Origin: Panicum virgatum | Lineage: Eukaryota > Streptophyta > Magnoliopsida > Poales > Poaceae | Length of the DNA: 64,000 nt | Direction: 5' to 3' | Assembly: GCF_016808335.1 (NCBI RefSeq) | Contig: NC_053139.1 | Location: 14,929,819-14,993,818 of the forward strand | Part shown: positions 34,849-47,200 of the stretch, piece after piece | How the letters are laid out: each line of letters opens with the position of its first letter | How positions within the stretch are numbered: position 1 is the stretch's first letter | Program-made: the position numbers and the translations under genes | Notes under the pieces: generated by a model | The model's input: only the letters and a program-made list of their open reading frames with translations | What the model was told of the DNA's origin: nothing | Databases searched by the model: none

Positions 34849-35991
34849 ATGAATTTCCCAACGGAGATGTTTGAACAAGCTATGAAACAAGCGAAGATGA
34901 ATTGGACTAACAGCCTGGCGAGCACGGCGAACAATACAGTCAAAGGTGTGGATGTTGGTAAAATTGTTCATCAGTTTAATCATCATGCATCACAGCCGAT
35001 GGTTTTTAAGCATCAAACATCGGCTCAGACTGGCGGTTATCAATATTATGCATCGGCTCCGCAGCCGATGGCTTATCGGCAACCATGGTTAGCAGTTCAT
35101 CAGCCACAGCCTGTGGTTCAGCAACCGTTGTCGATGGTCTATCAGTTACAACAGCCAGCAAGTTATCAGCTATAGACGTTGACCCCTTCACTGATGAGTT
35201 ATCAACCACAACGGTCAGGTAGTTACCAACCACAGGCATCGGCTTATCAGCCGATGAGTTATCAACCGTCGATGGCTATTCCGCAACAATTAAATTATTA
35301 TCTGCCACAGACGTCGGTTTGTCATGCAACTTGTCAGTTTCAACAATTAAGTGTGCAACAGCAGATTACAGAGTCGCCGATTGTACAACAATTGATCGTG
35401 CAACAACTTCGACCAGATAGTTGTCAGCCGATTATGCAACAGTCAGAGCCAATAATCCATCAGCAGTGTATTGCAAACAGCCAAGATGGGGAATTTGAAT
35501 CTAAGGTATTGGCTTCTGGAATGTCCAGAAAATTAGAGGATGACAATATTGAAGTTTAGATATCGGGTGTTGGACTGAATAGTAATGGCCAAAATAAAAA
35601 GGAGAAAAATCTTCAAGGGATGGTCGAGGGGAGAATTTCAGTCAACTACAAGGAGTTAGAAGTCGTTGACCTCGAGCAGCAAGCATCGACTAACGAGTTC
35701 ACAATTAAAGAGCAATGTGAAGAGCTGGTTTCGGAAGTAATCAAGGAATCAGAACTTGGTGAACTTGAGGACAAAATGCCCATTGGTGATCAAGATGATG
35801 ATTATCGATATGAATATGTCCAGGGGGAAAGTAGCCGATATAATAAAGAATGCAAGCAACGTGGGAATATGTATCGGCCTGTTAGAGAAAATTTGGATAA
35901 ATATATTGTTTCGGCTGGGAAGGCCAATATAGTGATTCTTACAAGAATATTGGCCATCATATTCACTGAATATAACCGGGGGTTCTGTTAA
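34849..35991 (+). pseudogene. Gln/Tyr/Pro-rich gag-like ORF of D, two internal stops
   Basis: The start ATG at 34849 (MNFPTEMFEQAMKQAKMNW) lies 15 bases after the primer-binding site. One frame of 381 codons is broken by TAG at 35173-35175 and 35557-35559; both fit CAG or similar Gln codons. Residues ~40-230 are dominated by YQP, QPM and QQ repeats (for example QPMSYQPSMAIPQQ); the C-terminal third is acidic, then YVQGESSRYNKECKQRGNMY. There is no zinc knuckle or protease motif. Its position is that of gag, but homology to known gag proteins is not evident, so the function is inferred from position only. Confidence 0.6.
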
Positions 35992-37726
35992 GTTCATGGG
36001 ATCCAGGTGGACGGAGCTACGAGTGTAGTAGTGACCATCAGCCGATGACTTTGTTTTTCTTTCAATCCATTATTCATCGGCTTATATTACATTATCAAGG
36101 TTCAGTCAGGGAAGCTACTAGCTTCAAACCATTAAACCGATCTCCTGATTAAAAATAAAGAGATCGGCCGAAGGCAGTCCAGTTGCAGTACAGTTCATCG
36201 TTGTTCAGAATAATTATTGGTTAAAGATGGAATTGGCATTTTAAGGGCTGTCAGATCACTAAAGTCTTCCAGTTACGACCGATATGTTGGTACTACTGCT
36301 AGCAAAGTTATCGGATCCTGAGGAATCAAATTAGAAGAAGATAAAAATAGAGTCACCATCAGTTGGTGATTATTTTCTTCCCATGGCCAAGTTTAAATAT
36401 TCTGGCCAATTGAAAAGTTGCGTGCGTATATACAGTCTGTCTCCGTTGGCTAACATCAAGATACATACAAAGGTGTACAGGAGGTTAGCATGCGGATTTA
36501 TTTGATCGGCTACATGAGGAAATTTGGAAGGATGAACATACGTCTACGACAGCCATTTCAAAATTCATTAGCCAAGGGAGTGAGCATCGGCTTGTTGGCA
36601 TTAATTCAAAAATCAATATAATATTCTATAAGAATAGCCGATGCAATGTTGTTGGCTGTTGTCTTCGAAGGATAAATCAAATCACAATGGAAGAAATAAT
36701 TGGAGCGATGGATTGAGAGTCAACGGCGTGGACACTAGAAGCTATTGATGAATTTTATCGGCTCACTTCGCGAAGAGCCAGATAAAGCATATCGGCCAGT
36801 GGGCTGCTGAATCGGAGCATGAAGACAATTTTTGTATGCGTTACTACTACTAATCGGCTCTTGGAAAGCTGATTGGTTTTATCGGCTGACAAGATGTTAC
36901 TTTATTGATTTTCTGTTTGCAATGCAAACAGCCGATAGGAAAATCAATTGTGGGGATGGCCGATAATATGATCTTGACCAGGACGCTTCATATATGCTGA
37001 CGCATCACCGAAGTCGCACTGTAAGTCGCAGCAGGGTTGAAAAGGGTCAGATCGCAAAGCAGTATGCATCAGGGAGTCCACAAGATCTCAGTACATCATT
37101 AATCCATGGAAGCTCTGACCATAGAAAAAGGACGGAACAGCCGAGGGAGTTGTTAGACAAGTTTGTCGGCTACCGTATTTTTAGCTATAGAGAATTGATT
37201 GGCAACAAAAAAGGTTCAGTTGGACGCCGATATTGTTTATTTAGTCTTTCATCGGCTATACACTCTTGATATAAGCACATGGATAGCCGATGGAAAGAAT
37301 AGAGGAAGAAGCCGATGTCGGTGCTTACGGTCTCCGGATAGCCATTTCTGGATATGCATCTTGGAAGGTATTAGAAGTCAGAAGTAATTGATTGATTGGA
37401 AATTTAGCTACCGGACAAAACACCATGCGTCAGTTCGTCGGTACCATCGCGCCAGAGTCGGCATTGTGCATAAATGCGCGGCGTAGGTCAGCATTGGTGA
37501 GACCGCGCATCGGCAAGGCCATGCATCGGCGTGTCGCTAATGTTTGGGGACCAGCGCATGTGCCTCTAATTACTCCGTGGCCGATACATCCAGCTCAGGA
37601 GCTAACCGGCCGATGGAAGACAACGGCACGATACCCAGGTGTCATGTCAGGAAGGCGACAGAAATCGGCAAGACAGTATTGTCAATCTGAAGAATGTGTT
37701 GGACTATCGACTGTCAATTTGTCTCC
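35992..37726 (+). other. D internal region, non-coding, dense in ATCGGC/GCCGAT words
   Basis: No reading frame with a domain. The hexamer ATCGGC or its complement occurs about 20 times by eye in 1.7 kb, mostly as ATCGGCT or AGCCGAT, where about one would be expected by chance. Confidence 0.7.
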
Positions 37727-40700
37727 GGATAGCCATTTCATATGATTCTAGATTTTCTCCTATGCAACATATAAGTCATTGTCAATGTGTTTGGCAGCAC
37801 ACTTGACATGTTGCCATAGGAGTGAAAACATTCGAATGGTATACTGCTGTTGTTTACCATTATCAATTCCGGGTAACGGTTTCCTCAACTATTTTGCCTG
37901 TCATGTAGCCTCATATAATGCTCAACTTTGGGTACACAACCCAACTTTGGGTTCACAACCCATGAATCACAACTATTTTGCTTTGGAGCTTTTCCACAAT
38001 AAAACTCCAAGCGCGAGTGTTAGCTACTACTGTGGGCTTCACTAAACATCTCGCCAAAACTTAATTCTTTTTACTCACAACCTTTTGAGAGTACATGTTT
38101 CCTTCTTACTTAGCATGAGGCTGACAATATTTTTGCAAAATTGAAAATATTCTATAACTCCATTCCAGTGATCTATTGCTGGACTGGACTTCTGTCAAAA
38201 TGTCCCGGATACTTGCGCTATGTCAGGGAAAATTCTTTTGATCACTAATTTTGCTTCCAACAGCTGAGGCACATGGAACTTTTTCCTTTTGATCGATCAT
38301 ATAACGGTTCCTGGAATCCTGAAAGTTCCAAAACTATTACCCTTATCAATAGGACAGGCGTAGGCTTACTCACATGCATATTATATATCTTTTAGAACTC
38401 TTTTCTAAGTATGGTCTCTGCGATAGTATTGATACCCCCCTTTTCTTTTATGCCGGTGGATTTCTTTTCCTAGAGAGAATGACTCTTCACCGAGATTATT
38501 CTTATCAAAACTAGAGGTCAAAATAACCTTATTTGAACTTTGTGGGAAAAGGAATTTCCCATCTTTGAACTCTGCATATTTGCGACTTGTCATCTTGACC
38601 TTTACATAAAACCCAAAATTTTCTTTGTTCTCATAAAATTTTAGATACCACTATTCTGATTTTATCAGATGGTATTCGGATGTTCTTTTCTTTCCACAAC
38701 AAAAATCACTTGGTTATGTCATGTATATACACTTTCTCGTACAAATCTTCATTGGAAGATATTTCACCAACATCCATCTGATGCAATTCTAAAAGTAGTA
38801 TGCACCAATGTCACTATGATTCTAAAAGAATCCTTTTATGAGATTGTACAAAATGTCTCGTTGGAACTTATCCTTTGTCATTGCATAAATCTTTTGGCCA
38901 CAAGTCGTGCTTAGCGACTTTCCATGTTCCCTCTGAAGTCACATTTAATCTTGTAGACTCATTATAACCTACTGTCTTGGCTCCGTTAGGAACTTATTCT
39001 ATGTTTCAAAATAAATTTGAAACTTCTAGGTCTCATGACATCTTTTATGGCTTCTTACCACCTCGATGAGTGAGACACCTCAATTTCTGTTATTCATTCA
39101 ACGCCTCAATATATGATGAGACAATTGTAGTGCTTGAATCATATGAGTGAACATACAGTCTCACTTCTCTTCAACCCTTAGTTCTCGGCATAATTACTCC
39201 TCCAGATTATCCCATCTATTGTAAAGATGGAATATCTTCGAGCTTGTGTTTGGGTTCAGTCTTTACAAGCCTCGTAGGGTGCTTTAAGCACCACCTTTTC
39301 TTTTCGGTTGATTTGAGGCTTAACTACCTTTTTTTTTCTTATTTGGAGCTGAAAACTCTAGAAACTTCACTTACTTTACTGTTGGGGTATCAATATTATG
39401 ACCGTTGTACTCCCTTTTCGGTCATATACTTCTTTAATAGATCATTCTTGCTTTAAAAATACATCGTATTTAACTTTGAGGGGAATTTTCTTTCGTAATC
39501 TCAATGTTTCTTGTCTTTCTAACATTTCTCCCCCTCGAAATGTGGCATAAACTTTGTTGCCATAATTTCGAAACTATTTCTAACACTGTGAACGAGGAGC
39601 CTTCCATTACTTGTTTATTCACATGATCAAGTCATGCAAAACAATGGGAGTACGATTTTCACGTTTCTTTTCAAGAGCTCCTTAGAGTTCTTCATTTGTT
39701 GCACTTTCAAGAACTCATAAGTTCCTCATGTTGCTATACTTTTGCAAGTCATGCTTGCAATCTTGGTTCGCATACAACTTTCTTTTTGTCCTTCGATTCT
39801 TTTCAAGTCACTATCCAACATGCCACTATAGTAGTGCATGAGAATTGCTGGGATAACTTTAAAAGCTCTCCCAGACTTCTTTACTTTTATGTGATACTCA
39901 AGTAGCACATGAATCATCACAAAAACTTTTCCTGCCATGCAGGATATGAATGGCACAAGTGCCAAAACTTTTTGACATGCGGTACAAAACTTTAAATGCA
40001 CTAGTAACAATCAATGCCATAATTTCAGAAATAAATCCAAAAATTATGCTAACACACATGTTTAATTCAACGTTGGTCAAATTGAACATGCCTCTGACTT
40101 ATGTCACCATTAACTTTACTGTTGAAGGACAAGAAAACACTTTATAGTGATAAAAGTTTAGTCACAATGACTAAAATATGCACATATACCTTTTTTTTAT
40201 TAAATCTTCCCGTTGGTTCCAATTTAATCAGAAAATTTAACGAATTACAATATTCGTAAAACTTTAGTGAGAGAAACCAAAAACTTTTTAAATACAATTG
40301 CATCTCTTTTCCATATCAACTAAAAGTCAGAATGGAACAAGCACTTTTCTTTCTTAACCTCAACTATACAGTTGAGTAACCTCAAAACTTTATCTGTAGC
40401 GTTGATCGGAATCAACTTTTATTTGTTAATTTCTCTCTACTTGGGAAGAATTGTATATCTTAATTTAACGTTGGTCAAAATTAAACATACAACTTTCTTT
40501 TACTTTCAATTCTATATCACCGTTGGGCAGAAATAGAACACATGACTGAAAATAAAAAATTACAATATTGCCATCATCAACTTTAGTCAGAAAATGACAA
40601 TATCATAATAAACTTTAAATTTCTTTTCTTTTAGGAGCTAATGCTCAACTTGACACTTACATTGGCAAAATGGTGCCAAAACATTCTTTTTTTGACATAT

Positions 40701-41199
40701 AACAGCGGAAGCTTTTCTTAACTTTAAACTTAAAGGCTCCTTTTTCCCACAGGGAAAAACTCATCTGAGTCTATCTTTTTTTATTGCAGCGGAGAACTTT
40801 TCTTTATTTCATAAGTTTTTCTTTGTCTTTCTCTCTTCTCTGAAAAATTGATCACTTAGATGCAAAAAAGTCAGAGATTTAACGTTGAACTTAAAATCAT
40901 AATAAAATTATAATATTGTTATCATCAACGTTGGTCAGAAAATAATAATACCATAATTAACTTTAAACCAACATCTTTCTTCTCCTCTATTTAAATTGTC
41001 CCGTTGGTTCTAATTTAAATAGAGGATGAGACTTTTACTTTGCAGCGGAAACAAGACAAAGATTCTATGTCCAGAGGCATTACTATACTCTTTTATTCTC
41101 CTAAGAAATATACACGTTGGTGCAAAATTGAATGGAGAACAAACTATGAACATAACCATAAAAAAAACATTCAAAATACCTCTAAAAAGAATGTTCACT

Positions 41200-42060
41200 G
41201 TGTATTTGGTCCAGTAGGGAAAACAGCCCGCGTAGCTTGGCTCGCTGGGTCACCCTCACGCGGCCCATCTCGCCAGCGGTTCAGCCTGCTTCGGCCCTGC
41301 CTCCTGGACCGGCGGCCCAACTCTTTGCTCCATCCCCTTCCCCGGCCCGCCTGATCGCAGACGTCCGATCTGGATCGGACGGTGGAGCGTGGTTCTCGGA
41401 GGTATAAAACTGCCAGTGCCTTCCCTTGGAACCCTAACGCCCCCTGCCTTCTCTCCCGGTCTGAGCCGGCGGCGACGGCGGCACTGACGGCTCTCCCACG
41501 CCGGCGTGCCTCTAGGGTTGGCCGCCGCGCCATGAGCGCCATGGCTGCGCGCAGACCTGGGCTTCCATTCTCTCTTTTCTCTCTCCCGAACGGAGGCGGC
41601 GTCCTGAGCGGCGGTCTACGCTGTGCTCGACGGAAGAGGTGGCCGGCGCCGACGGCGGCGCCGCCTGGTGATGCGCGGTGGCCCCGAGCTCTTCTACCTT
41701 CCTCTCCTCCCCTTTCTTTTTCCTCCACCGAACGGCGGTGGCCACTGGAGGCCAGAGAAGAGGCATGGCAACGGCGCCGCTGCAGGCCCACTCGCTGGCG
41801 TGCGCATTCGCTCTCGCGTGAAAGCGCCGCCGTCAAGCGGCCTTGCTGCGGTGCCCAAACCCGCGCACCGAGCGGCGGCTCGGGTCTTCATTCCGCGCGA
41901 CGGCGGTGGTCCGCCGGCAAAACGTCGGCTCTGGTGTCTTTCCAGTGTGGCGGCGGCCGACGGTGGTGTGTGCAGGTACGTCCCGCCGCCTCTTTGCGTT
42001 GTTCTATTCCCCATCCATTCAGTTAGGGCTAGGGTTAGCTAGGGTTGGAGTTTTGTTTCT
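41200..42060 (+). other. GC-rich gene-promoter-like block of E1, antisense to the element
   Basis: Read on the plus strand (antisense to E1): a block ending GATCGGACGGTGGAGCG, a TATA-like GGTATAAAACT at about 41400, then AACCCTAACGCCCCC and a GC-rich leader. This resembles the 5' end of a grass gene. Both strands are open for ~200 codons because of high GC, and no protein domain is recognisable. The counterpart in E2 is at 54860-55690 on the other strand. Confidence 0.5.
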
Positions 42061-42171
42061 GTGTTTCGATTTGCATCGAAAACCTATCTTTTCTTTTGAT
42101 TTGTTTTGATTCATGACGAATCCAAACTTTTCCCGTCTCGATCTACCCACTAGATCGGCTCTTGATACCAT

Positions 42172-42586
42172 TGTTATACCTTTTGAATCGACTAGGCAGT
42201 AGATCGGCGGATTACTCACTGATTCTTGATGAACTCGACCTGCCCATCACTACTTCGTTGAGAAAGAACTGACCTAGGCAGCGACACGGGCGCAGAGGTC
42301 GGTGAGGGTCGACGCAGCGGGTCGCCGGAGTTGTGGAGGGCGGTGGCGTCAGTGGGCTTCCCGCCGCTGCAGCGGCCCCTCTCTAGATCGGATTAGGGTT
42401 ATGGACGGTGGGAAACAGTGACCGCGGGTGAACCTCGTGACCTGTGCCGCAGTTCCCACCTCCTCTATATATGGCACTGCGCGGCGGGGGCCCACCAGCC
42501 ATCTATTGGGCTGGGCGTCCCCGATCAGGACGCGAGTCAAGGGCCCAGTTCGCCGTTGGGCCAACTGGTGGAGATCAATACTAACA
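42172..42586 (-). repeat. 5' LTR of E1 (415 bp)
   Basis: On the minus strand it begins TGTTAGTATTGATCTCCACC and ends AAAAGGTATAACA, next to the primer site. It is similar to both 447-bp LTRs of E2, with small deletions. A CCATATATAGAGG promoter word lies near 42460-42472. Confidence 0.87.
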
Positions 42587-44556
42587 CTATATAACAGTGG
42601 CCATACGGAGGCAAATGGTAATTGAAGCCAGTACTGTTTTTGAAGAGAAACATCGGCTATGAAAAGGGCTATACCAGAAAAGGTTATTGCGGTCTCCAGA
42701 TCGCTTCGGCCTTCATCTGTCAGGTGGTCTAGGCTTTAACTTCCGGGCGCATCGCTGTCGTTTTGTCTAGATTCATTTGTCAGTTATTGAAGTTTCAAGG
42801 TTATCATACTGGAGGCACCAGCTGAATTCTGGTAAGAGGTTTTGAGTATGACTTCGGCTATGAAAGAACAATATCAGAGAAGCCGAGGTCTCACATCTAT
42901 GAAATGATCAAGCGGTATGAATGTGTGCGTGGGCTGCCTAGGTGTAATGAGAAGACAAGAAAGAGATTGATCGGCAACGAAAGCTGAGAATTAATCCATT
43001 GGAATCTTAGAATATCGGCTGATTGATACTGATGTTATCATCAAAAGCCAACAAGGTCACTGGACGAAGGCAAAAGGATAAAATAATATTACAAGACCAT
43101 CAATGATGAGAGCATCTGTGGAGGAATTGTTTTCACAAGATGCAAGGGGGGCTGGTGAAGAGTTTGGTCGGTGTGTGCGTCGGAATATTTTTATCGGTCA
43201 TTTATTATTTTGATAGACAGCCGATGGAGATGATGAAAAAGACTGAAGAATCAGTGAATAAGGAATTGACCCGATTAAATATGCGTCGCATGGAGAAAGG
43301 CTGCAATAAAATTTGATGCTTCTGCTACTGCACCTTTAATCATGTACGTGACCAGATCACCAACTGATCGGTTATAGAAGAAGCATCGGCGGAAGCGGAG
43401 ATGGTAATCAAGCCGATGGGCACACACATTAGATCAATCGGCTACTGGAGCAAGGAAAAGCCGATAATTTTGCCAGGGACACAGGCTCGTATATACAGCA
43501 GAATGTCTGAGTTGTAATGCATGCAATCTTAAGGCCGTCGTACCCTACACTTTGTCTGCTCCTGGGTATCGTCATCGAGTCACGTTGTCTCTTCAACGAC
43601 AAGCAGTGAAGCTAATAATTGACTAGTGATCCAGTTATGATGCAGTCGATGGTTGTTGAGCAGCAAGGATTGGCAATTTCAGGACTACGATACTGATGCC
43701 CCGCTGCCGATGTGGTATGATCAAAGAAACCTTAATTCTTACTGCAAAAATACTTGGGGATTTTATTTTATGAAAAAATAAAAATAGCTTAGCTCCTCGG
43801 TGACATGAAAACCCCTACTAGAGCCATATATTGACATATCTTTGAAAACCTTACACATGTGCTGCTTATTTTGCATTGAGCTTTGTCAAATTGTTTGCGA
43901 CCCTTATGAGATTTGTTTCATGCTTTTAAGATTAAGATCACGTACACTCCATATATACTCATGCTGACTTCTACACTAGAAGTTACGCAAAAATATGCCT
44001 CCCATCCACACAAAAATACTCCATCGCTTTGACATGACTCTTCATGTTGCAAAAAGAATGTGGGCTATGCAAAAGAAAAGTAGAAGAAAAATATCCGTGC
44101 CCAGAAGCATGGGAGAAAGGAAAAGGAAAAAGAAAGATAGCTCATATTTCAAAATAAGAGATAGAGTTATGCAGAAAGGGGTGTGAGTTCCATCCAGAAA
44201 AATTCCACACACCTGCACATCTTGATCTGATTGTATGATCTGTTTTCTCTATTGGGTCCGATTTTAAACTTTGTAATATATGCGAGATATGTATGCTTCT
44301 TTTCATTCCCTACCCCGAGCTCCACCAAAAGGCCTTATTAGAAATAGGAAGGAAAAAGGCGACCCGGTGCCTTGGTAAGGAATCATACACATTGAGCGAT
44401 CTAAGCGAGTCATTTGGGGAGCAAAGTTTTATTTTGATTTTAAAAATCTTTCAAAGACCCAAGTTATTTAGCAGGAAGAGTGTGGTTGATTTGATCATTC
44501 TTCATGTTGGTTTTAAAAAATTATGATAAAGAGGTTTGGAGAGGATCATCGGCTAT
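42587..44556 (+). other. D internal region continued, non-coding
   Basis: Continuation of D after E1, with about ten further ATCGGC/GCCGAT words and one extra copy of the LTR motif CTTCCGGGCGCATCGCTGTCG at 42738-42770. The open frames (for example 43995-44186, Lys/Arg-rich) show no domain. Confidence 0.55.
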
Positions 44557-47200
44557 TGTCACACCTGGTTTTAAGAACAAAACCGAATGCATAACTATAT
44601 GTATGTCAGGATCAAGTTTCATACATATAGAGATATTATAAGTGAATAATCAGTAACAGTATCACGAAAAAGAGAAACTAAAACAATTGAAAGACTATCA
44701 GAGTTATACAGCTTATCCTGGAAACGAAGGTTTCCAACTTCACAGGCAATCGACTGGGGGTTGCGTACGCCTAGAACTCAGCAACATCTTCAGAAATCTT
44801 TATACATCTTCTCCTTCTGAGCAGCAGTAAATAAGGGTGAGTACACTTATGGTTAGTACTCAGCAAGGCCACAAGAAATAACCAGAACGTGATTTATATC
44901 CATCTTTAAGTTTATTAATCATGTGAGGGTCCAAACCGCTCGTGACCGTGAGCACGGCTAACCGGTTAGTTTTACACTCTGCAGAGGTTGTACACTTTAC
45001 CCACAACTCGTGTTTCCCATGTCGCCCGGGTTGCAAAGCCCTTAAACACTTCCTTTGGTGAGTGGCTAGGGATTCACTACGAGGCTTTTCCAAAGAATCA
45101 CTATATGTACGCACTGGTCCCTTTTTCTGCGGTGCCTCAGAAGACGAAGCTTCCTTCACCCGCTCCTCAAAGCATGATAACCCGGAAAAAAATCCACCAA
45201 TCAAACACCCCAGCACGACATATAGATCATCTAGTTACTTAGCCAAGACCAGAGCCATATAGTATTGTGGTTGTACGGTTTTCTTGGGTGGTTCTCCATG
45301 TTCCAATTAAATCAAGTACTCTTGTATATAAGCATAGATAGAAAGATGGTTAGGGTCACTTGCCTTTCTCCAACGAAAAGCTACTCTTACTGCTCTTCAC
45401 TGCTCTTCAGCTTTTGCTCACTTGCAATTCTTGATCTTCAATCTACGAACAACGATTCTTCTACTCGGAACAATCTTCGGGCAAACATACAAAGCAAACA
45501 AGAAGATACAACTAAGAACAATACACCAAAACAGAAGAAATACTTTAAAAAGAGCGTACTAAAGGATAGATCTCACTGCTATGGTTACGAGAGTGCAAGA
45601 AACACGGAAAACGGAATTAGGACGTGGAAACTATGGGATAAACAATGAGTAAGGATTTAATCGTAATTAACCAAAGGGTTAAGAACTAATGGAAAAAAAA
45701 TATTTGTGAGACACAACAAAGTGTGCTCACAGAGGATAAAAAGGTTATAAAGCTATTGCACACGTCACAAGGATCTCGTGAACGCAAGAATCGATGAAAA
45801 CGGAGTTGAAACGAAGAAGTTAGGATTAAAACAGAGTTCTAGGGACTTATTTGCGATAGATTTGAAGGAAAAGGGGCAAGCTATAAAGAAACCAAGGACT
45901 AAAATGAGATTAAACCTAAACTACAGGGGCTAGCTTGCAAAACTACGCACTAAGGATGGCGGGTTCTATTTTGGAAAAGCTCAGGGTGTTTTCCGTAAAG
46001 ATTTGGACTAAAACAGAAATAGTTTTGAACTGCGATGGACGGAGGGTTGATTTTGGAAAAAACGGAGGGGTTTATTTGCAAAAATGACCACAGTTGACCG
46101 GTATTTGGTTTAGGTGACTCGGGTCATATTAGATATGGGCCGCTGGATCTAAATCGGATGGCGGGAGTGGATTGGGGTGGGCTGGCGGCGGCGCAGAGCC
46201 GGCGGGCGCGGGCGCGCACGCAGGAGCGAGAAGGGGAGGGGGAAAAAGGTCGAAGAGCTCCCTTGCTACCTTGCGAAACTTCTAGGGCGGTGAACTTGTC
46301 GAGGAGAAGGCACGGGGTCGACGGCGAAATGGCGATGACTCGCGAGAAGGAAGACACCACGACGAAGAGGACGACGAGCTGAGCACTAGGGTGGTGTCAG
46401 ATTTCACCGGAGATGCACGGATGCGGAGGATGGTGGGATTCTGGAGAAAAGATTATTTTAGGGATTTCCAAACAAGTAGCCTCCCTATGGGTAGTCTTTA
46501 TTTTTGTGTGGAGTTGCCATGAGAGGTTGGTTTAATATATAGTGAGAAAAGTCTCACCATCCCACATCAACTAGCAATGTGGTACTAAACCTCCCTCCCA
46601 TGCTAATGGGCTTTACGTGCCTTTAGCCCATTAGGGAACACACGAATGGGCCCTTGAGGTCCATTAGAGATTTATGTACTTTTGATAGACTTAGCCCATT
46701 TAAAATTCGGAATTAATTATTTTCGAAATTAAAATAATTCTAGAAAAATCTAGAATTCATATTTAAAGTCCGAAAAATATTCCAAATGGCCCGAAAATTC
46801 TAGGAAAAATCCTAGAAATATATTGGGACCTAACGAACTCAAATAAAATATTTGGAGCTCATGAGAAGATTTGGAAGAGCCTCTAAAAATTAGAGTTTGC
46901 TCTAGTGAAAAATGGAAAAAGAATCCAGAAAAATCCGGAAAATTCCCAGGAAGAACTTTTGATGATAGAACACGTTTTGAAAAGTTTTCACACTCAACAA
47001 CACTTTGCATTGTGACATGAATGCATCACCCGAAGAACAACTTCATTTAATTTGAAAAACAATCAATATTTATTTTCTTTTACACTAAATTCTCTATGAA
47101 GAAAAATAAATGTTGAGAAAATTTTAAAATTGTGAGAAAATTGTTGTTTTAATTTTAATTTTAATCACATCCTGAAATTCAAAAATTTCAGGGTGTGACA
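44557..47200 (-). repeat. 3' LTR of F (2644 bp)
   Basis: Ends TGTCACACCTGG and GGGTGTGACA. The same family as the fragment at 1424-2773. A GC-rich TATA-poor region lies at about 46130-46400. No coding domain. Confidence 0.87.

Larger units (their letters stand above)
37727..42586 (-). mobile_element. E1: truncated Copia-type element, minus strand, inside D
   Basis: Homologous to E2 (54178-59744) over almost its whole length but inverted. The 5' LTR is present at the right (42586-42172), followed on the minus strand by an ATGGTATCAAGAGC primer site (42171-42158). Homology to E2 stops at about 37727, so the pol tail and 3' LTR are missing. There is no intact pol: like E2 it carries a GC-rich block and a long AT-rich region with short inverted repeats. 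The bases outside the 5' LTR are CTATA, with no match at the left because of the truncation. Confidence 0.85.

Noticed and set aside
41195..42042. Several long frames on both strands
   Set aside because: GC content near 65-70% leaves most frames open; no domain and no conservation between E1 and E2 at the protein level was evident.
43995..44186. Lys/Arg-rich 63-codon frame
   Set aside because: Short, no homology recognised, in the non-coding interior of D.
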